From: Paragyromitra xinjiangensis | Lineage: Eukaryota > Ascomycota > Pezizomycetes > Pezizales > Discinaceae | Assembly (NCBI GenBank): GCA_038503065.1 | Contig: JBCAMK010000010.1 | Location: 248,001-312,000, forward strand | Length of the DNA stretch: 64,000 nucleotides | Reading direction: 5' to 3' | Shown: positions 30,358 through 42,092 of the stretch, piece by piece | Numbering within the stretch: the first letter of the stretch is position 1 | Layout: every line of letters begins with the position of its first letter | Notes under the pieces: model-generated | The model's input: only the letters and a program-made list of their open reading frames with translations | Databases searched by the model: none | What the model was told of the DNA's origin: nothing | Position numbers and translations under genes: made by a program

Positions 30358-32130
30358 TTACTTCTCTACGATGGTACGGTGGAATGCTTCGTCAATATTA
30401 CTCGCGGAGCTGGCGCACATTCTGCCTGACAGGCACTCTTTGACGAGTTCTTTGTATGGTTTACTATAACCAAGATCGATTTTTTCGATTTCGTCGAATA
30501 GGCGATCTTTTAGGTCCTGTTGATTCGGAGTATGATCTTGCCTTGCCTGTTCTGGGTCGAGGAGAAGCGATTCCACAGAAGTACCACGGCCTATCTCAAA
30601 AAGCACAATCCCCAAATGGTGGAAAATATTACTTAAACGTATGTCTGAGCGCATGGAATCCAAGAAGTTTGAAGATCCTGGATCTCGGAGGCAATCAAAC
30701 AAGGAGATTTTTTCGTTTTTCTGCTTCGGGGTAGATTCCACCGATAGAAACGGGGAGACATGCTTTGAGGCACATTGGCTGTCTGCAGGGCCGTAGAAGT
30801 GAATGTCATCGGCGTGTAGGGTTTGCCGAATCCACCCCGTCTCATATAGGTGCAAAACGGAAATTGAGATTGTGCAAGCTAATTGAAGGCGCTTCCAGCT
30901 TGATATGAATGGGTCCACCTTCTTGTGAGCTTCTAGAAACTCATGTAGGGAGCATTGCATTGTTTGGGTCCCTGCATTGCTTGTGGATGGTGTCGGGTCA
31001 GGGATACGATGGACCACAATGAGTCCGATATCATCCACTTGTAAGACCTCCAGGCAATTTTCTCCACCCAGGCTTAGTTCGACCAAGCAGCTGACAATTT
31101 CACTAAAAGACTTTGCGTTGCGGACACTTGGGTCTGCCACTAGTTGCGGTATCACATTGAACTCCCTTGCTTCCGCCAACACGAAAAAGTTACTCGCTTT
31201 GGTGCCGGCGTTTCTCACGTATAATGGAAATTTAATGGACTCGTCAGTATCTTTTAGGGACGGAATTGCGCCAAACAAATTGATGTAGTAAGAGAAGTCG
31301 GCTCGCTCTCGTTCGAGCTTGAAATCGATAACATGGGTAGCAGGTAAACTGCTTATTTGCATAGGTGTTTGGATAGCAGCATATAGATTCTTGGCCGCAG
31401 CTCGAACTCGCGGAGCTATCTCGTATGGCTTTGTCGAGCGATTTCTTAGCGAAGTCTCCTCGGCAGAACTTTTCGATAAGGCGTTCAATTGTCGCAACCA
31501 TTCGTCGACTTCCGAGAGAAGAGCCATAAGCTCTTCCTTCACAGCTAATGACCACCTGATCTTTGCTCCGGGGCCGATATTTTCTTTGATCTCATTGGCT
31601 GCTAGGGTAGCTTGTAGTTCTGCTGGGGTTGATGTGGGGGTTGAAGGTTGCTTGCTAGCAACCTTTAGGAATGGCACGAATGATTGCAGGCGAGCGGTCC
31701 AGGATCCTAAAGAGATCGATATTTTTGGGGCCTTCGTTGTCTTGTTGGACGAGGGGGGAGGGATTCGGAGCTTTGGGTCTAGGTTTGCATGACTTGCAAA
31801 GGAATCTGGGTCAATATCTGATAAGAGTTTCTGGCTTTGCCCAAATCGGTTTTCCAGTTGGCCCAAGCACTCCAAAATAGCATAGTGATTATTAGCTCCC
31901 CAAATCCTTCTGTAGCCTTCCTCCCCCGGAGCTAGGAACAAGGCTTTCGTTTCCCAAATCCTACCCCATCGCTCCACAGTTAACTTTTGATGCCTGAGCC
32001 GTATGTATGCACTGACTAAGGAGTTGCCGGCATCCTGGTAGTCTTGCGCAAGCCGTGCGAGAGCCGTGCCTGTCTTAATGGCTAAATCGACAAAACCGAT
32101 GGTAGATAGAACTAGGCCTGTAACGTCCAT
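30358..32130 (-). CDS. HeLo-like domain protein with C-terminal DUF7580-type region
   Basis: 590 residues, single exon, ATG at 32130. The N-terminus MDVTGLVLSTIGFVDLAIKT is the typical start of fungal HeLo-like (prion-inhibition and propagation) domains: an alpha-helical membrane-active bundle over about residues 1-130, with a central LRHQKLTVERWGRIW helix. The C-terminal half (about 280-590) resembles the DUF7580/kinase-like region of such proteins: LHEFL, WKRLQLACTISISVLHLYETGWI, SNIFHHLGIVLFEIGRG. Canonical kinase catalytic residues are not evident. Relatives act in heterokaryon incompatibility and programmed cell death (HET-S, NLR partners); the role here is inferred. It is divergently arranged with the Ras-like fusion gene, sharing 359 bp of 5' sequence that holds a GGA repeat. 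Confidence 0.8.
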   Translation of the reverse strand: MDVTGLVLSTIGFVDLAIKTGTALARLAQDYQDAGNSLVSAYIRLRHQKLTVERWGRIWETKALFLAPGEEGYRRIWGANNHYAILECLGQLENRFGQSQKLLSDIDPDSFASHANLDPKLRIPPPSSNKTTKAPKISISLGSWTARLQSFVPFLKVASKQPSTPTSTPAELQATLAANEIKENIGPGAKIRWSLAVKEELMALLSEVDEWLRQLNALSKSSAEETSLRNRSTKPYEIAPRVRAAAKNLYAAIQTPMQISSLPATHVIDFKLERERADFSYYINLFGAIPSLKDTDESIKFPLYVRNAGTKASNFFVLAEAREFNVIPQLVADPSVRNAKSFSEIVSCLVELSLGGENCLEVLQVDDIGLIVVHRIPDPTPSTSNAGTQTMQCSLHEFLEAHKKVDPFISSWKRLQLACTISISVLHLYETGWIRQTLHADDIHFYGPADSQCASKHVSPFLSVESTPKQKNEKISLFDCLRDPGSSNFLDSMRSDIRLSNIFHHLGIVLFEIGRGTSVESLLLDPEQARQDHTPNQQDLKDRLFDEIEKIDLGYSKPYKELVKECLSGRMCASSASNIDEAFHRTIVEK

Positions 32131-32163
32131 TTGTGTTGTTTGCTTCTCTCAAAGGCTTGTTTT

Positions 32164-32190
32164 GGGAGGAGGAGGAGGAGGAGGAGGAGT
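32164..32190. repeat. GGA/GAG trinucleotide microsatellite
   Basis: About eight GGA units in the shared upstream region of the two divergent genes. It reads as a polypyrimidine tract toward the HeLo gene, common in fungal promoters and 5' UTRs. Confidence 0.7.
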
Positions 32191-32489
32191 AGATTAGATA
32201 CCGCACAGGAATATCTTTGGGCTTTCAATCTCATATTTACGTGTGCACGCAGCTACCAATTTGTGGCTTTTGTCTCCCGGAGCCACAATCCGTCTCATAT
32301 AGGTGGCTGTGGAGAGCGGGGTAACAAGTTTGGCTGGCATAGTCCGAGATCCGCTATCTACTCTATTTTACAAAATGCAAGCCACCACGAAAACATATTA
32401 CTTCGGGTTTTATTTGTATAGAGCTAGGTTTTCCGCATCAGCCTGCCTCAGCGCTCTGTTCCAGCATTGGTGTCCAATTCCAAGAAGAC

Positions 32490-34640
32490 ATGGATAAAAG
32501 GGAATCTTCTAACTTGATCCAACTTCTAGCACTGCGCTGCCTCCGAGCATTGGAGGGATTGCGGGATTCGAATGATCTAGCTTGGAATTCGCAAGAGTTT
32601 GGCTTGCCTCTTGACGCTATGCTAGGAATCACGTATGAAGCCTCGCGCTTTCGAGACTGGGTTCAACGCTCTGGTGCAGAGGACAAAAGATTTGTCGATA
32701 TTATATCTCGCGAAGATGAGTTACATGAACTTCTTCAGCTCTCTCTGGTTGGGATAGCTGCAGTTGTTCAGATGCTTGGGGGTAAGTAGCGATATCAGTA
32801 ACTTAAGATTGTTGCCCAAGTTGCGTTAGTCTAAAGATGCTGACTGAGTGATAGGGCGTGATCTTGAAATCACAGATGCAGGGTGGATGAAGAGTGACGA
32901 TTTGATGGCAGAAATTGCGTCGAAAACTAAAAATAAGTGGCTAAACCCGCCTGAATCTCACGGCCCTGCAGCGATAAAATTAGTGGAACGATTGGGATCG
33001 GTAGTCGATGACCTTGAATCCTCTATCACAACGTTCGACATGGAGATCGGTTTGGAAAAAGCCGCCCCACAACTTCTTGTAGCTGGAATAGACGAAATAC
33101 CTGGTGGAAAATATGCCCCCAAACAAGCCCTTAAACATATTGCACTGGGGGGAATTACGCCTACAAAGGGTGTTGTGCCTAAAAACCAAGATAGTACAGA
33201 TCCGAGGCGAATTGGAATTGTTAGAGGTGGTGGTGTCAGGGGGCCAGTTTCGCCTCGAGGTATTTTCGTTGAGGTTTACGATCCAGCGGTAAAGGTAGGT
33301 TCTGGAGCACTTGAGTCTTGAAAGTGGGTAGATTTTCTGATCTTAGTTCTCTATTGGTAGTCCTATCGGAAATTTGGGTTGAAACACTCTGGCCAGCTAG
33401 CATATTACAGAAATATCGATATAGGTGGAAACGAACAATGTTCGGCAGTGCCAGAGGTTTGGATTGACAGATTAGATTTTATCTATTTGTGTTACTCCGT
33501 CACATCTCGAGGTAGCTACAGCTTGATTCCGGGAGTAGGATAGCCCACAATCGCGGTCTTGGTGGTTTACTGGCTTACGGTGTCTTGAAACAGACTTATC
33601 GCCAAATTTGCATGATTTATCGCGCGAGAAGTCTCAAGGGCTATAGAGATAAACCTGTGGTTAGATTGGTTGGCACATGGATTGACAAGAAAGGGGTGCG
33701 GCAGATCACAACTGGAGAAGGCCAGGCGTTGTCGGAATCACTCGGGATTTCTTTCATGGAATGCTTTGAAGAAAGCCAGCTATGGGCAATAGAACCAATC
33801 CACATGCCCGCTACCAGGAATACGGAACAGCAGGGGGTTGAGGGTTCTCTGGATGTGCGCTCTCTTATCATTAGCTCTCACTTACCTCTACCAAACCAAC
33901 CATTCCGGTTAATATCTATAATATCTACCTTAATAACTTTGGTCCTTCTACCCTTGGTGTTTTCTTCAAGTTCTGTTCCTGGTTGTTTTTCTTTCTATGT
34001 TTTCGGAACTTATAGTTATCTCCTTGGTGCTTTCTCTTTGGTAATCGCTCTCCGTGCTTGTATTCCCCTTCGTCGTTCCGGGAGCAGCGAGCTAGATGCG
34101 TGTTTGCTTATCATCAACTCTATACCTCTACTAAACCGATCATTCCAGTTAATATTTGCCTTGATAACTTTGGCCCTTCTACCCTTGGTGTTTTCCTCAA
34201 GCTATATTTCTATTCCTGATGGTTTTTGTTTCTATGTTCTTTTCGAAGCTTATAGTTATCTCCTTGGCGCTTTGTCTTTGGTAATCGCTCTCCGTGTTTG
34301 TATTCCCCTTCGTCGTTCCGGGAGCAGCGAGCCAGATGCGTGTTTGCTTATCATCAACTCTATACCTTTACTAAACCGATCATTCCGGTCAATATTTGCC
34401 TTAATAACTTTGGCCCTTCTACCCTTGGTGTTTTCCTCAAGCTATATTTCTATTCCTGATGGTTTTTGTTTCTATATTTCCTCCGAAGCTTATATTTGTC
34501 TCTTTGGCGCTTTGTCTTTGGTAATCTCCCTCATACCTGTACCTCCTACCACGTTCGAGGGCAGCGGAAAGCTAGTGTTTCATAATCATTTGGCGGACAC
34601 AGGCCACCTCTCAGCTAACGAGAAGATTCGATCAGTGTAA
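32490..34640 (+). CDS. Helical N-terminus / Ras-like pseudo-GTPase / tandem membrane-repeat fusion protein
   Basis: Four exons: 32490-32781, 32855-33294, 33361-33534 and 33594-34640 (introns 73, 66 and 59 bp), all in phase, 650 residues. Residues 1-210 are mostly helical, with GITYEASRFRDWVQRSG reminiscent of HeLo-type helices (weak). Residues 215-363 align with Ras: EVYDPAVKSYRK for DEYDPTIEDSYRK, IDIGGNEQCSA for DTAGQEEYSA, LCYSVTSRGSY, TYRQI, then PVVRLVGTWIDKKGVRQ and TGEGQALSESLGISFMEC. The P-loop is lost (RGGGVRGP, no GKS) and NKxD has become TWID, so nucleotide binding is unlikely. Residues 393-630 are three tandem repeats of about 80 residues, each with two hydrophobic helices. Divergent neighbour of a HeLo protein. 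Confidence 0.75.
33864..34586 (+). repeat. Three tandem coding repeats of about 240 bp
   Basis: Units start at 33864, 34107 and 34347, each with CTTATCATyA. Units 2 and 3 are nearly identical at DNA level, including the synonymous positions of CCTTGGTGTTTTCCTCAAGC. Unit 1 is more diverged. The unit length is a multiple of three, so copy number can change without breaking the frame. The last unit diverges after about 190 bp. Confidence 0.9.
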
Positions 34641-35276
34641 ACTTATGGTTACATTCATGAATTCACTTAAGTCCATAGCCAATAGAAAATACACTATAGT
34701 AAGAGTGGTCTTCTTTCTTTGTAACCTCTAGATACCTGTATCCTAGTTAGAATGGTGTTGATCCTGATTCTACTAATTGCCATATCTATAAGTGATTTAT
34801 ACGCAGCTCTGTTTGCATTGACATATTAGTTCATCCCCTGTCCGCCAACTCACCAAGCGCGCCATCAGGCCGGAGCGACTAAGGATCCCCACCGCGAACT
34901 CTGATATTTATTTGATAGTTAATCTGAGGATTTAAAGCAATTAAAGCAGTAGGAAAAGAAATAAAGAGATTCTCACTATTATAACATGCCGATCTAGCTA
35001 ACCACATAGCAAAAACCATGGATGCATACCGCATGTTGATCATAAAATCTAGCGCGTTATAACAACTTAAAGAAACCATGCAAAAGTATCTAACTACATG
35101 TAACCATCCAAAGCCAAAGGAACAGATCAATCTTAAGAACGAGGTACAGTGTATTTGTATAGCACAAAACATCTGCCTCGGATATTTACCCACTATATGT
35201 TCAGCGCCCTACTTCCCATACTTAAACTATCTTCTTCTAGACATCTTGCTTCGGGCTCCTCTACACCTTCTCTAGC
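34641..35276. other. Intergenic, no gene seen
   Basis: 3' flank of the Ras-like fusion gene. The open frames here are short and A+T-rich with no family resemblance. Confidence 0.3.
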
Positions 35277-36950
35277 CCCTAAACCTCCGTAGCTTAACAG
35301 AACCTCCTACAGAACCTCCCCGGAGAACCGCATCTGCAAACTCTGACAACCTCCTCGCCTCTCCACTGCCGCCGCGTAGTTTCGTCGTCCCGGCCCTTCT
35401 AGTCTCCCCTGAAAAACTGGGGCTGGAGCCTGGAACATGAGGTGAGAAAATCTGTAGGTTTCTATATCCTATGCTTACCTCCGAAGGCTTAAGGATAGGG
35501 CTAGCGCGTATACAATAGGGAGATGCGGGGTGTGTAGGCGGCGTGCTAACGACGGGATTGTGCTTGAATAGAAGCGACGAGAAGGTCTCAAGGGCGAGTG
35601 AATTATGGTTGATAGAATTTGCATCGATGTCTCCAAGAGGAGGGATAAAGGGCGGGGCTGAGAAAGGATGACAGCAAGTAGTTTTACTGCTCTTATATTA
35701 ATGGCTACTATCCGAGAGGCTAGAAATATGGCTATGGCGGATTAGGTGTGTGCAGATGTCGAGACGTTTGAGATTTCTGCACGTGTGGTGAGCGATGCTG
35801 CAAGGGTGATCATCGGAGCTGGATTGAGTTGAGTAGATGGATTGGCATGGCCTGGCTGCCTGATGGTGGTCGTGATATCTTCCAGGGAACGGGTGACTAG
35901 GAGCATAGTATACAGAGCTGAGATCATCACCTTCATCACCTATTCCTGTAGTCCCTCATTATCCGATGACCACCAATCTACTGGCCTCGCAGCTAAACTT
36001 TTCTTTGCCAGCAGGGACCCTAAAATTCTCCCATCCTGGGTAACCGCAACATTCAACCCTCCAAACCCCTCCTTCACGCTTTCTAGAACTTTGTCAACCT
36101 CATCCCTTGTTAAGTTTGGGTTAGACTCTAGTCTTAACACACGTTTTCCTCTCAGTATATCAGCTGACCACATTCGCTCCCTACTCAACACCTAGCCTAG
36201 ACAGCTCTTGTGAAACCCTGAAAGTTTTCTTACATCTAGTTTCCGCAATTTCTGGAGCTTCTCGGAGTGATAAAAAATCCTCACTCCTGGAATATGAAGC
36301 TCACCAAAGGGAATGCATGATTATCTGTGCCCAAATTCTCATGAGTAGAGCAGCCACCATCAATCGTCAGCTCTTCGAGGCTACGTGCACAAAGAGCAGA
36401 GATAGAGCAGAGGAAGAAGGTCGGAGGTGTGGATAAGAGTGGAGGCCACCGCTGATATGGAGAATTTTCAATTTCATATGCTGATGTGCAAAGAAACCCT
36501 AGCCGTGAAGTATGGTGGTTTGGAAATATATACCCGCCTTTAGAAAGTCGAGAGTTAATTCTTCTAGCGAGGCTGTACGGGTTTGGAGAAGGATATGTAT
36601 GTTGATGGCTATTTTTTGTGAGCTGATATGGCGGGAGAAGGAATTTGAGGGGGAGAATTGATCATCTGAAAGATGCACTTCGGGGGACCAGCGGAGAGTT
36701 AGGCATTTGATCGCTGTCTGTTGGCCAGGCCAGGTATGTGCGCTAAGGTGGACTCGGCTAGAGATTTAGGAGAGGCGATTGTGACCGCAAAGTAGACGCG
36801 GAAGAAGCAGTATGCCAGAGTGAGAACAAGACTTTTTTCGTGAGGCGCTCAGGACGGAGTGTAGAATATAGGAAGTGTGAAGCGATCCCGAAAAATATCT
36901 TGGCCGGGATTCCTGGCCTGAGGCACCTGAGACAGGAAACCATGGATTAA
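35277..36950 (-). pseudogene. Leucine-rich-repeat-like gene remnants
   Basis: Minus-strand blocks in three frames carry the cadence of fungal F-box/LRR proteins: TASLEELTLDFLKAGI (about 36580-36540), MKLKILHISGGLHSYPHLRP (about 36478-36410) and ARSLEELTIDGGCSTHENLG (about 36390-36330). A block GKRVLRLESNPNLTRDEVDK through GGLNVAVTQDGRILGSLLAKK ends at 35940. An open block down to 35277 (TPPTHPASPYCIRASPILKP..SVKLRRFRG) could be the last exon. Stops and frame changes separate the blocks. Some could be introns, but I could not build a continuous model, so a decayed gene is more likely. No N-terminal F-box is clearly visible. Confidence 0.35.
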
Positions 36951-39310
36951 CGACTAGAGGGGATTTGGGAGAAAAACAATGGGTTAACGCCTAAAACGGA
37001 GAAATTAGGATCCATTGCTACTTCAAAACGCATTTAGAAATATCAGAGAAATTAATTGATGTCAAGAATGACAAGGGCTAGTAGTATATGACGATCATGC
37101 AATGGAGGCTTATGCACAGAGGAGACGCAAACGACAGAAAACTCGCACCAGTGGGAATAGGATGGACTACAGGGAGATAGGACTAACTATAAGACTTAGG
37201 AGGGAAGTATGGGAGATTTTGGGGAACCACGTCGACCCTGAAGCAACGACGACGTAACGGGCCGAGTGAGATACTGTGACTAGGCATACAAGTTTAGACA
37301 GTTGGCCTGGTGAGCACACAATACATGTAGGTACATGGCAACGGAGGGATATCAAAATCGCATCACAAATTTAAACCATCTAGCAAAATATAAGAAGCTG
37401 GATCAAGGCATATGAAGTATTTGAGTGCTAACCGGTTTTATATTGTAATATTTACAGCTCGTCAATGTTTGCGGTATAACACTTTGGTGCTAGTGTTATG
37501 TATCCACCTCGTACCTATAACACTGCCTAAAAGTGTCGATTGATACGATAGCCGTAAATTGGGCTACCTAGTCCCTGAAAGTCCTAGGGCTACATGTGGT
37601 CGATTCTCCTCGCTCTTTTTCTTTTAGGGGATATGTCGCTGGGTCACCATTCGGGTTAATTATCACGCTAGCCGGCCCGGCCCGCGCTTGCGCTTACAAG
37701 TAGCCAGTCAACAAGCGTGCAAGCAAAGCCTACCGGAGAGCTGCATATGGTCTTACAATCCCGAGCGGTGAAGAGTAGTGTGCACACAATCAGCGGTAGC
37801 CAATCATACCAGCACCAAATCATGCAACTACCCACGGCTGCTGCATAATGTGTAACCTGTAGGACAACCTCAAGTCTAGAATTCAGCCATCACCAGCTCC
37901 AGTCGAAGTATCCAAATACCTATGGGAGTTTCCGTGAAGATTAGCACAGCTCGCTTGTGCAGGGCCCCTGCAGACCAGCCCCGAGTTTTTTTCTTGTCTA
38001 TTGAAAATAAGCGTAAGCCCTCGGTGTCGCTTTCTGGGGCTAAAGTTTCGGGCGAGTGAAGCATCGTGAAGTTGTTGAACCACGTACCCACAACATCCTT
38101 CCCGCCAATTGATTTCGAAAAAAATCTCTAAAGTAAGTACAGGAATTTAATACCGTGCGAGCTTACGCCTCGATACATCTGGATACGAATATACCTGTGA
38201 TAGGCCAAATGAGCTAGAGATAGCCTTTTTAGGCATGGTTTTTAATTGGCCTCAACCTGGCTCCACTAAACGTATTGATTCAGTTCCTAGCCCCCCCTTC
38301 CTGTCATGAGGACATATTTGGTGGAGAAGTGGATTTTGACTCAACTGCACATACTTTTCAATGATTGAGGTCAAGGATATCGCTGCAGCCTATTATCTTG
38401 GGTGCCTCCTAATCTTCTCCTCTCTGTAGTTGCCGAACGCTAGCGGTGACTGTCCCGCATGCCAAAACCCAGAGGGAGGCACACGTGCTACGCAACGCAC
38501 ACCATTTTTTATATTGCCCACAGGCACGCATACAGACGTCATGATTTCCGATATCATCCCATTGATTTGACGAGAAAATTTTCACCCAGGACTCAGGAAC
38601 AAACCCCTCTCTTATCGCCGCTTATCGAGATGTTTCGTACTAGGATGTTCACGCAGTGTAACGTCCAGGTCATAAGGTACAGGTCTGTGGCGTATAAGCG
38701 CCACAGTAAGTGGCGGTATGATAAGTTGCGAGTGGGCTAGCCTAACGTCGTTGCTGGGAAACATAGGAACATGGCCGAATCCAGCCCGCCCATGCCCCAC
38801 AGAAGCCATGGCTGTCTCTAGTTAAGCCATGATACCCTGCCATGCTTGAAGGCTAGCAAGACGCTACACCTGGCTGCCGGATGTAAATAAAACTTAACTA
38901 GGGCCTTTTGTTCATTTTCTTGTTCTCGATCCTCCTTGGTCTAAGTCCTCCACTCCCCCAATCTTTACCCTCTCCCTTTTCTATTTATCCTGCCTTCCGC
39001 TCCTCATATTCCATTTATATAGCTCCACGATTATTTCCCCGGCCACCAGGACTTGCCCAAACCCCTTTTTTACTATCCCATCCACTCACTTCTCCTGTTG
39101 CTCGACATACATAGCTTTGCTGTCCTCTTCATTTCAAATACCTCCCAGGTGCCTTCATTTATCTCCCATACTTCGCCTGCCCGTCTCGCTGCTCCTGCTC
39201 ACAGAGCTCCTCCGCCACGTGCATAGCAACATTTGTCACCCTTTGAAACTCTGAATATCTCCTAACGGCTCTCCTACAAAATAACCCAACCACTCCCCTC
39301 GTGTCCAGTG
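36951..39310. other. Intergenic; promoter of the amine oxidase gene at its 3' end
   Basis: No supported gene. From about 38930 the plus strand is rich in C/T tracts, as in fungal promoters and 5' UTRs, leading to the start codon at 39311. Confidence 0.35.
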
Positions 39311-41389
39311 ATGAGTCCCATCGCCACTAGTTCATGCTCAACGCCGTTAAATTCCTCAACAAGTACTAACCTTACCCTCAGCTATGAAGACAGCTCTGAA
39401 TCAACGCTCCCAGACGATGTGAATGGTAATGCAGTTGAGGAGAGATTTCCGAAAGGGATTAAACCCACTATTGCCGTCATCGGAGCTGGTGTAGCAGGAC
39501 TCAGAGCCGCTGAGGTGTTGCTGGAGAAAGGCTACGGCGTTGTAATATACGAAGCTCGAGACAGAATTGGTGGGCGGGTATGTACAAGTGATCGTTTGGG
39601 AAAGGAGGTCGACCTGTAAGACCTCTCCTCCCGGCATTCGCATGTCATGTCCTTTTAGAAACCCTTACTTGATGTCTCATGATCTTTTCATCCAGTGGCC
39701 CAAATTGGATCCATGGCACATCCAACAATCCCATAGTCCCACTTTCTCTACTCTCGAACTCTACATTGCATCAGTACTCCGATATATGTCCCATCTACAC
39801 CCCAGAAGGCGGGCTCATGGATCAGGCTGAAGCAGACGAGCTGCAAGATCTGCTATGGAAGGTCATTGAGAGAGCCGTCGAATACTCTAAATGCTGCTAT
39901 ACCGCGATCCCCGTGGAAAAATCATTCTATGACTATTGCGTTGAGAAGGCAGAGGAGCTCTTTGGGTCGGACCCGGACACTGAGGATGATCGTGCTCAGG
40001 AGAGAGCTGGGGTTATTAACGGTGGTGGAAAGGGCGGAGTGAAGAGAAGTGAAGAAGAGCATATAAGGTGGAAGGGACAAGAAGAGCGAAGAAAGGGGAT
40101 TTGGCTAGCTATGGCACAGATGTGGGGAACATTTATTGGGAGTAGTGTTACGAGGCAGAGCTTGAAGTTTTTCTTTCTCGAGGAGCCTTTGGAAGGACGT
40201 AAGTGACTGGATTACTTGCTCGTTTTGTGGGTGTTATTAATGTCTTCCTGACTCATAGCAAACCTCTTCGTTGCCAGTACCTATAAATCCATGATCAAAA
40301 CCCTATCAAAACCCTCAATTGACGCCAAAATTATCAAGCTCGACACACCTATCGACGAGATCACCACTGTTACTGAAGATGGCCGAAAACGAGTTTTCCT
40401 CAACAGTTCACGCAAGCCCCAGGAAAATCGCATTGTTGACGGTGTTATCGTCACTGCGCCCCTAGGATGCCTTAAACGCGACATGATCAGATTCGAGCCA
40501 AGAATCCCCAAACGAATACAGGACAGCATAACCTCATTGAGTTATGGGAACCTCGAAAAGGTTAGGAAAGGCGTTCTCCAACACTCACGGAATAGCTATT
40601 AGGGAAGATGGAGACTGATACGATGAGCTTAAACAGGTCTACATCAAGTTCCCACGCGCCTTTTGGGGAACCGACGGTCCTGATTTCTTCACATTCCTCA
40701 CCCCTAATTATGCTCCGAAAACAAATCCCGAAAACTGGCATATGTGTTGCTTTTCATTAGCTCATTTGCCAGAAAAGTGTGCACAGCCAACACTACTTTT
40801 CTACGTCTTCGGGCCTATATCAGCTCATTTCACTGGAAACTTCTCGCCTGCTACAACAAAACTAGGGCGGTCACAATATTTGAATTTCTTCAAACCGTAC
40901 TTCTCGAAGCTCCCCGGCTACGATGAGAAAGACGCGGACTGTACACCTGCGGATCTCATAGCAACGGATTGGAGCAGGGAAAAATGGTCAGGCTATGGAA
41001 GTTACTCGAATTTCCAAGTTGGTTTAACCGCAGGCCATGAGGACATTGAAGCCCTGAGAAGTGGTATCCCTGAGCAAAATATCTGGTTTGGTGGCGAACA
41101 TACTGCGCCAATATTAGGACTGGGTAGCGTATCTGGCGCGTATTGGTCTGGCGGGGACGCTGCAGAAAAGCTGATCGAGAGCCTTGAGGGTACGGGAACA
41201 GCGGGTTCAAATTTTGGTGTTAATGGAGTGAAAGTTAATGATGACGCGAGGAACGGGGCGAAGGCCGGAACTAAAAAGGGGAACGGAGTGACAAATTGGT
41301 ATGGGAAGGCAATGGAGGTTAATAATGATGGAATGAAAGTTAACGGGAGGGCTAAAACCCTTGCTAGAAATAGTCTTCTGACTGGGTAA
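39311..41389 (+). CDS. FAD-dependent amine oxidase (polyamine oxidase / LSD1-like family)
   Basis: Four exons: 39311-39615, 39696-40198, 40259-40560 and 40637-41389 (introns 80, 60 and 76 bp), all phases consistent, 620 residues. The FAD-binding Rossmann motif TIAVIGAGVAGLRAAEVL (GAGVAG at 58-63) is followed by YEARDRIGGRV, the amine oxidase signature. After intron 1 comes DLGPNWIHGTSNNP, the usual substrate-side block. The C-terminal FAD-contact region is GGEHTAPILGLGSVSGAYWSGGDAAEKL. Known relatives (Fms1, fungal PAOs) oxidise spermine or acetylated polyamines, producing hydrogen peroxide. An insert rich in Glu/Lys/Arg in exon 2 and a low-complexity tail make it longer than Fms1. No SKL-type peroxisomal signal is seen at the end (SLLTG). 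Confidence 0.9.
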
Positions 41390-42092
41390 GACGGCACGCA
41401 CCGAAGTAGGGGTAAGGACGGAAACGAGGGGTGCAGTACGCCCCCCTACGGAAGCGGCATTAAGGTAATGGACGTTGAGGGCGGGATAATGTATTAAATG
41501 GACCGGTGTTTGTCTTTTGCTTAGGGATAACAGGTGTCTATGGTCCGAATTGTTTATTAGAAGAGTTTCTCTCCAAACCCTCACCCGTTCCACTCCCTAC
41601 CTTTGTACGTACGTTCATGCGAAGAACTTAAACGTAATGGTAAACTCCAAGCATCACCGATCATTTCGTTACTACTATTGGTACAAATATCGACGTCCGC
41701 CTTCAAAGTTGATTTTTGAAGAATCTTGCGTAAGTTGAGTGACGAGTGAGAGCTTGTGAACAACCGATAAGCCCCTTTGCGAGGGTATCACTAACCCCCA
41801 AAGCGAGCGCTACCAGTCACTATAGGTTAAAGCGGTTGAAGTAAACTCTCGCTACGAGCTATCCAGGCTACGCTACAACTATGTAAAAGCAGGGCGTTTC
41901 AACGGCAATGAACGTAACACCACTTATCACTCGCTCACAGATAAGCTCTTACAAGAGAATCTACAAATATCTGCCAATGAACGCGTTACACTTCAGGATA
42001 CTCAAGTTACTCCAGGCGAAAAAATACCTCGCTAAAGAAAGGTTCCGTAGTGTGATGCGGACGCCTCTTTCCGGGAGAATACCAAATGGCAC
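41390..42092. other. Intergenic, 3' flank of the amine oxidase gene
   Basis: Nothing gene-like seen; open frames on either strand are shadows or chance. Confidence 0.3.
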
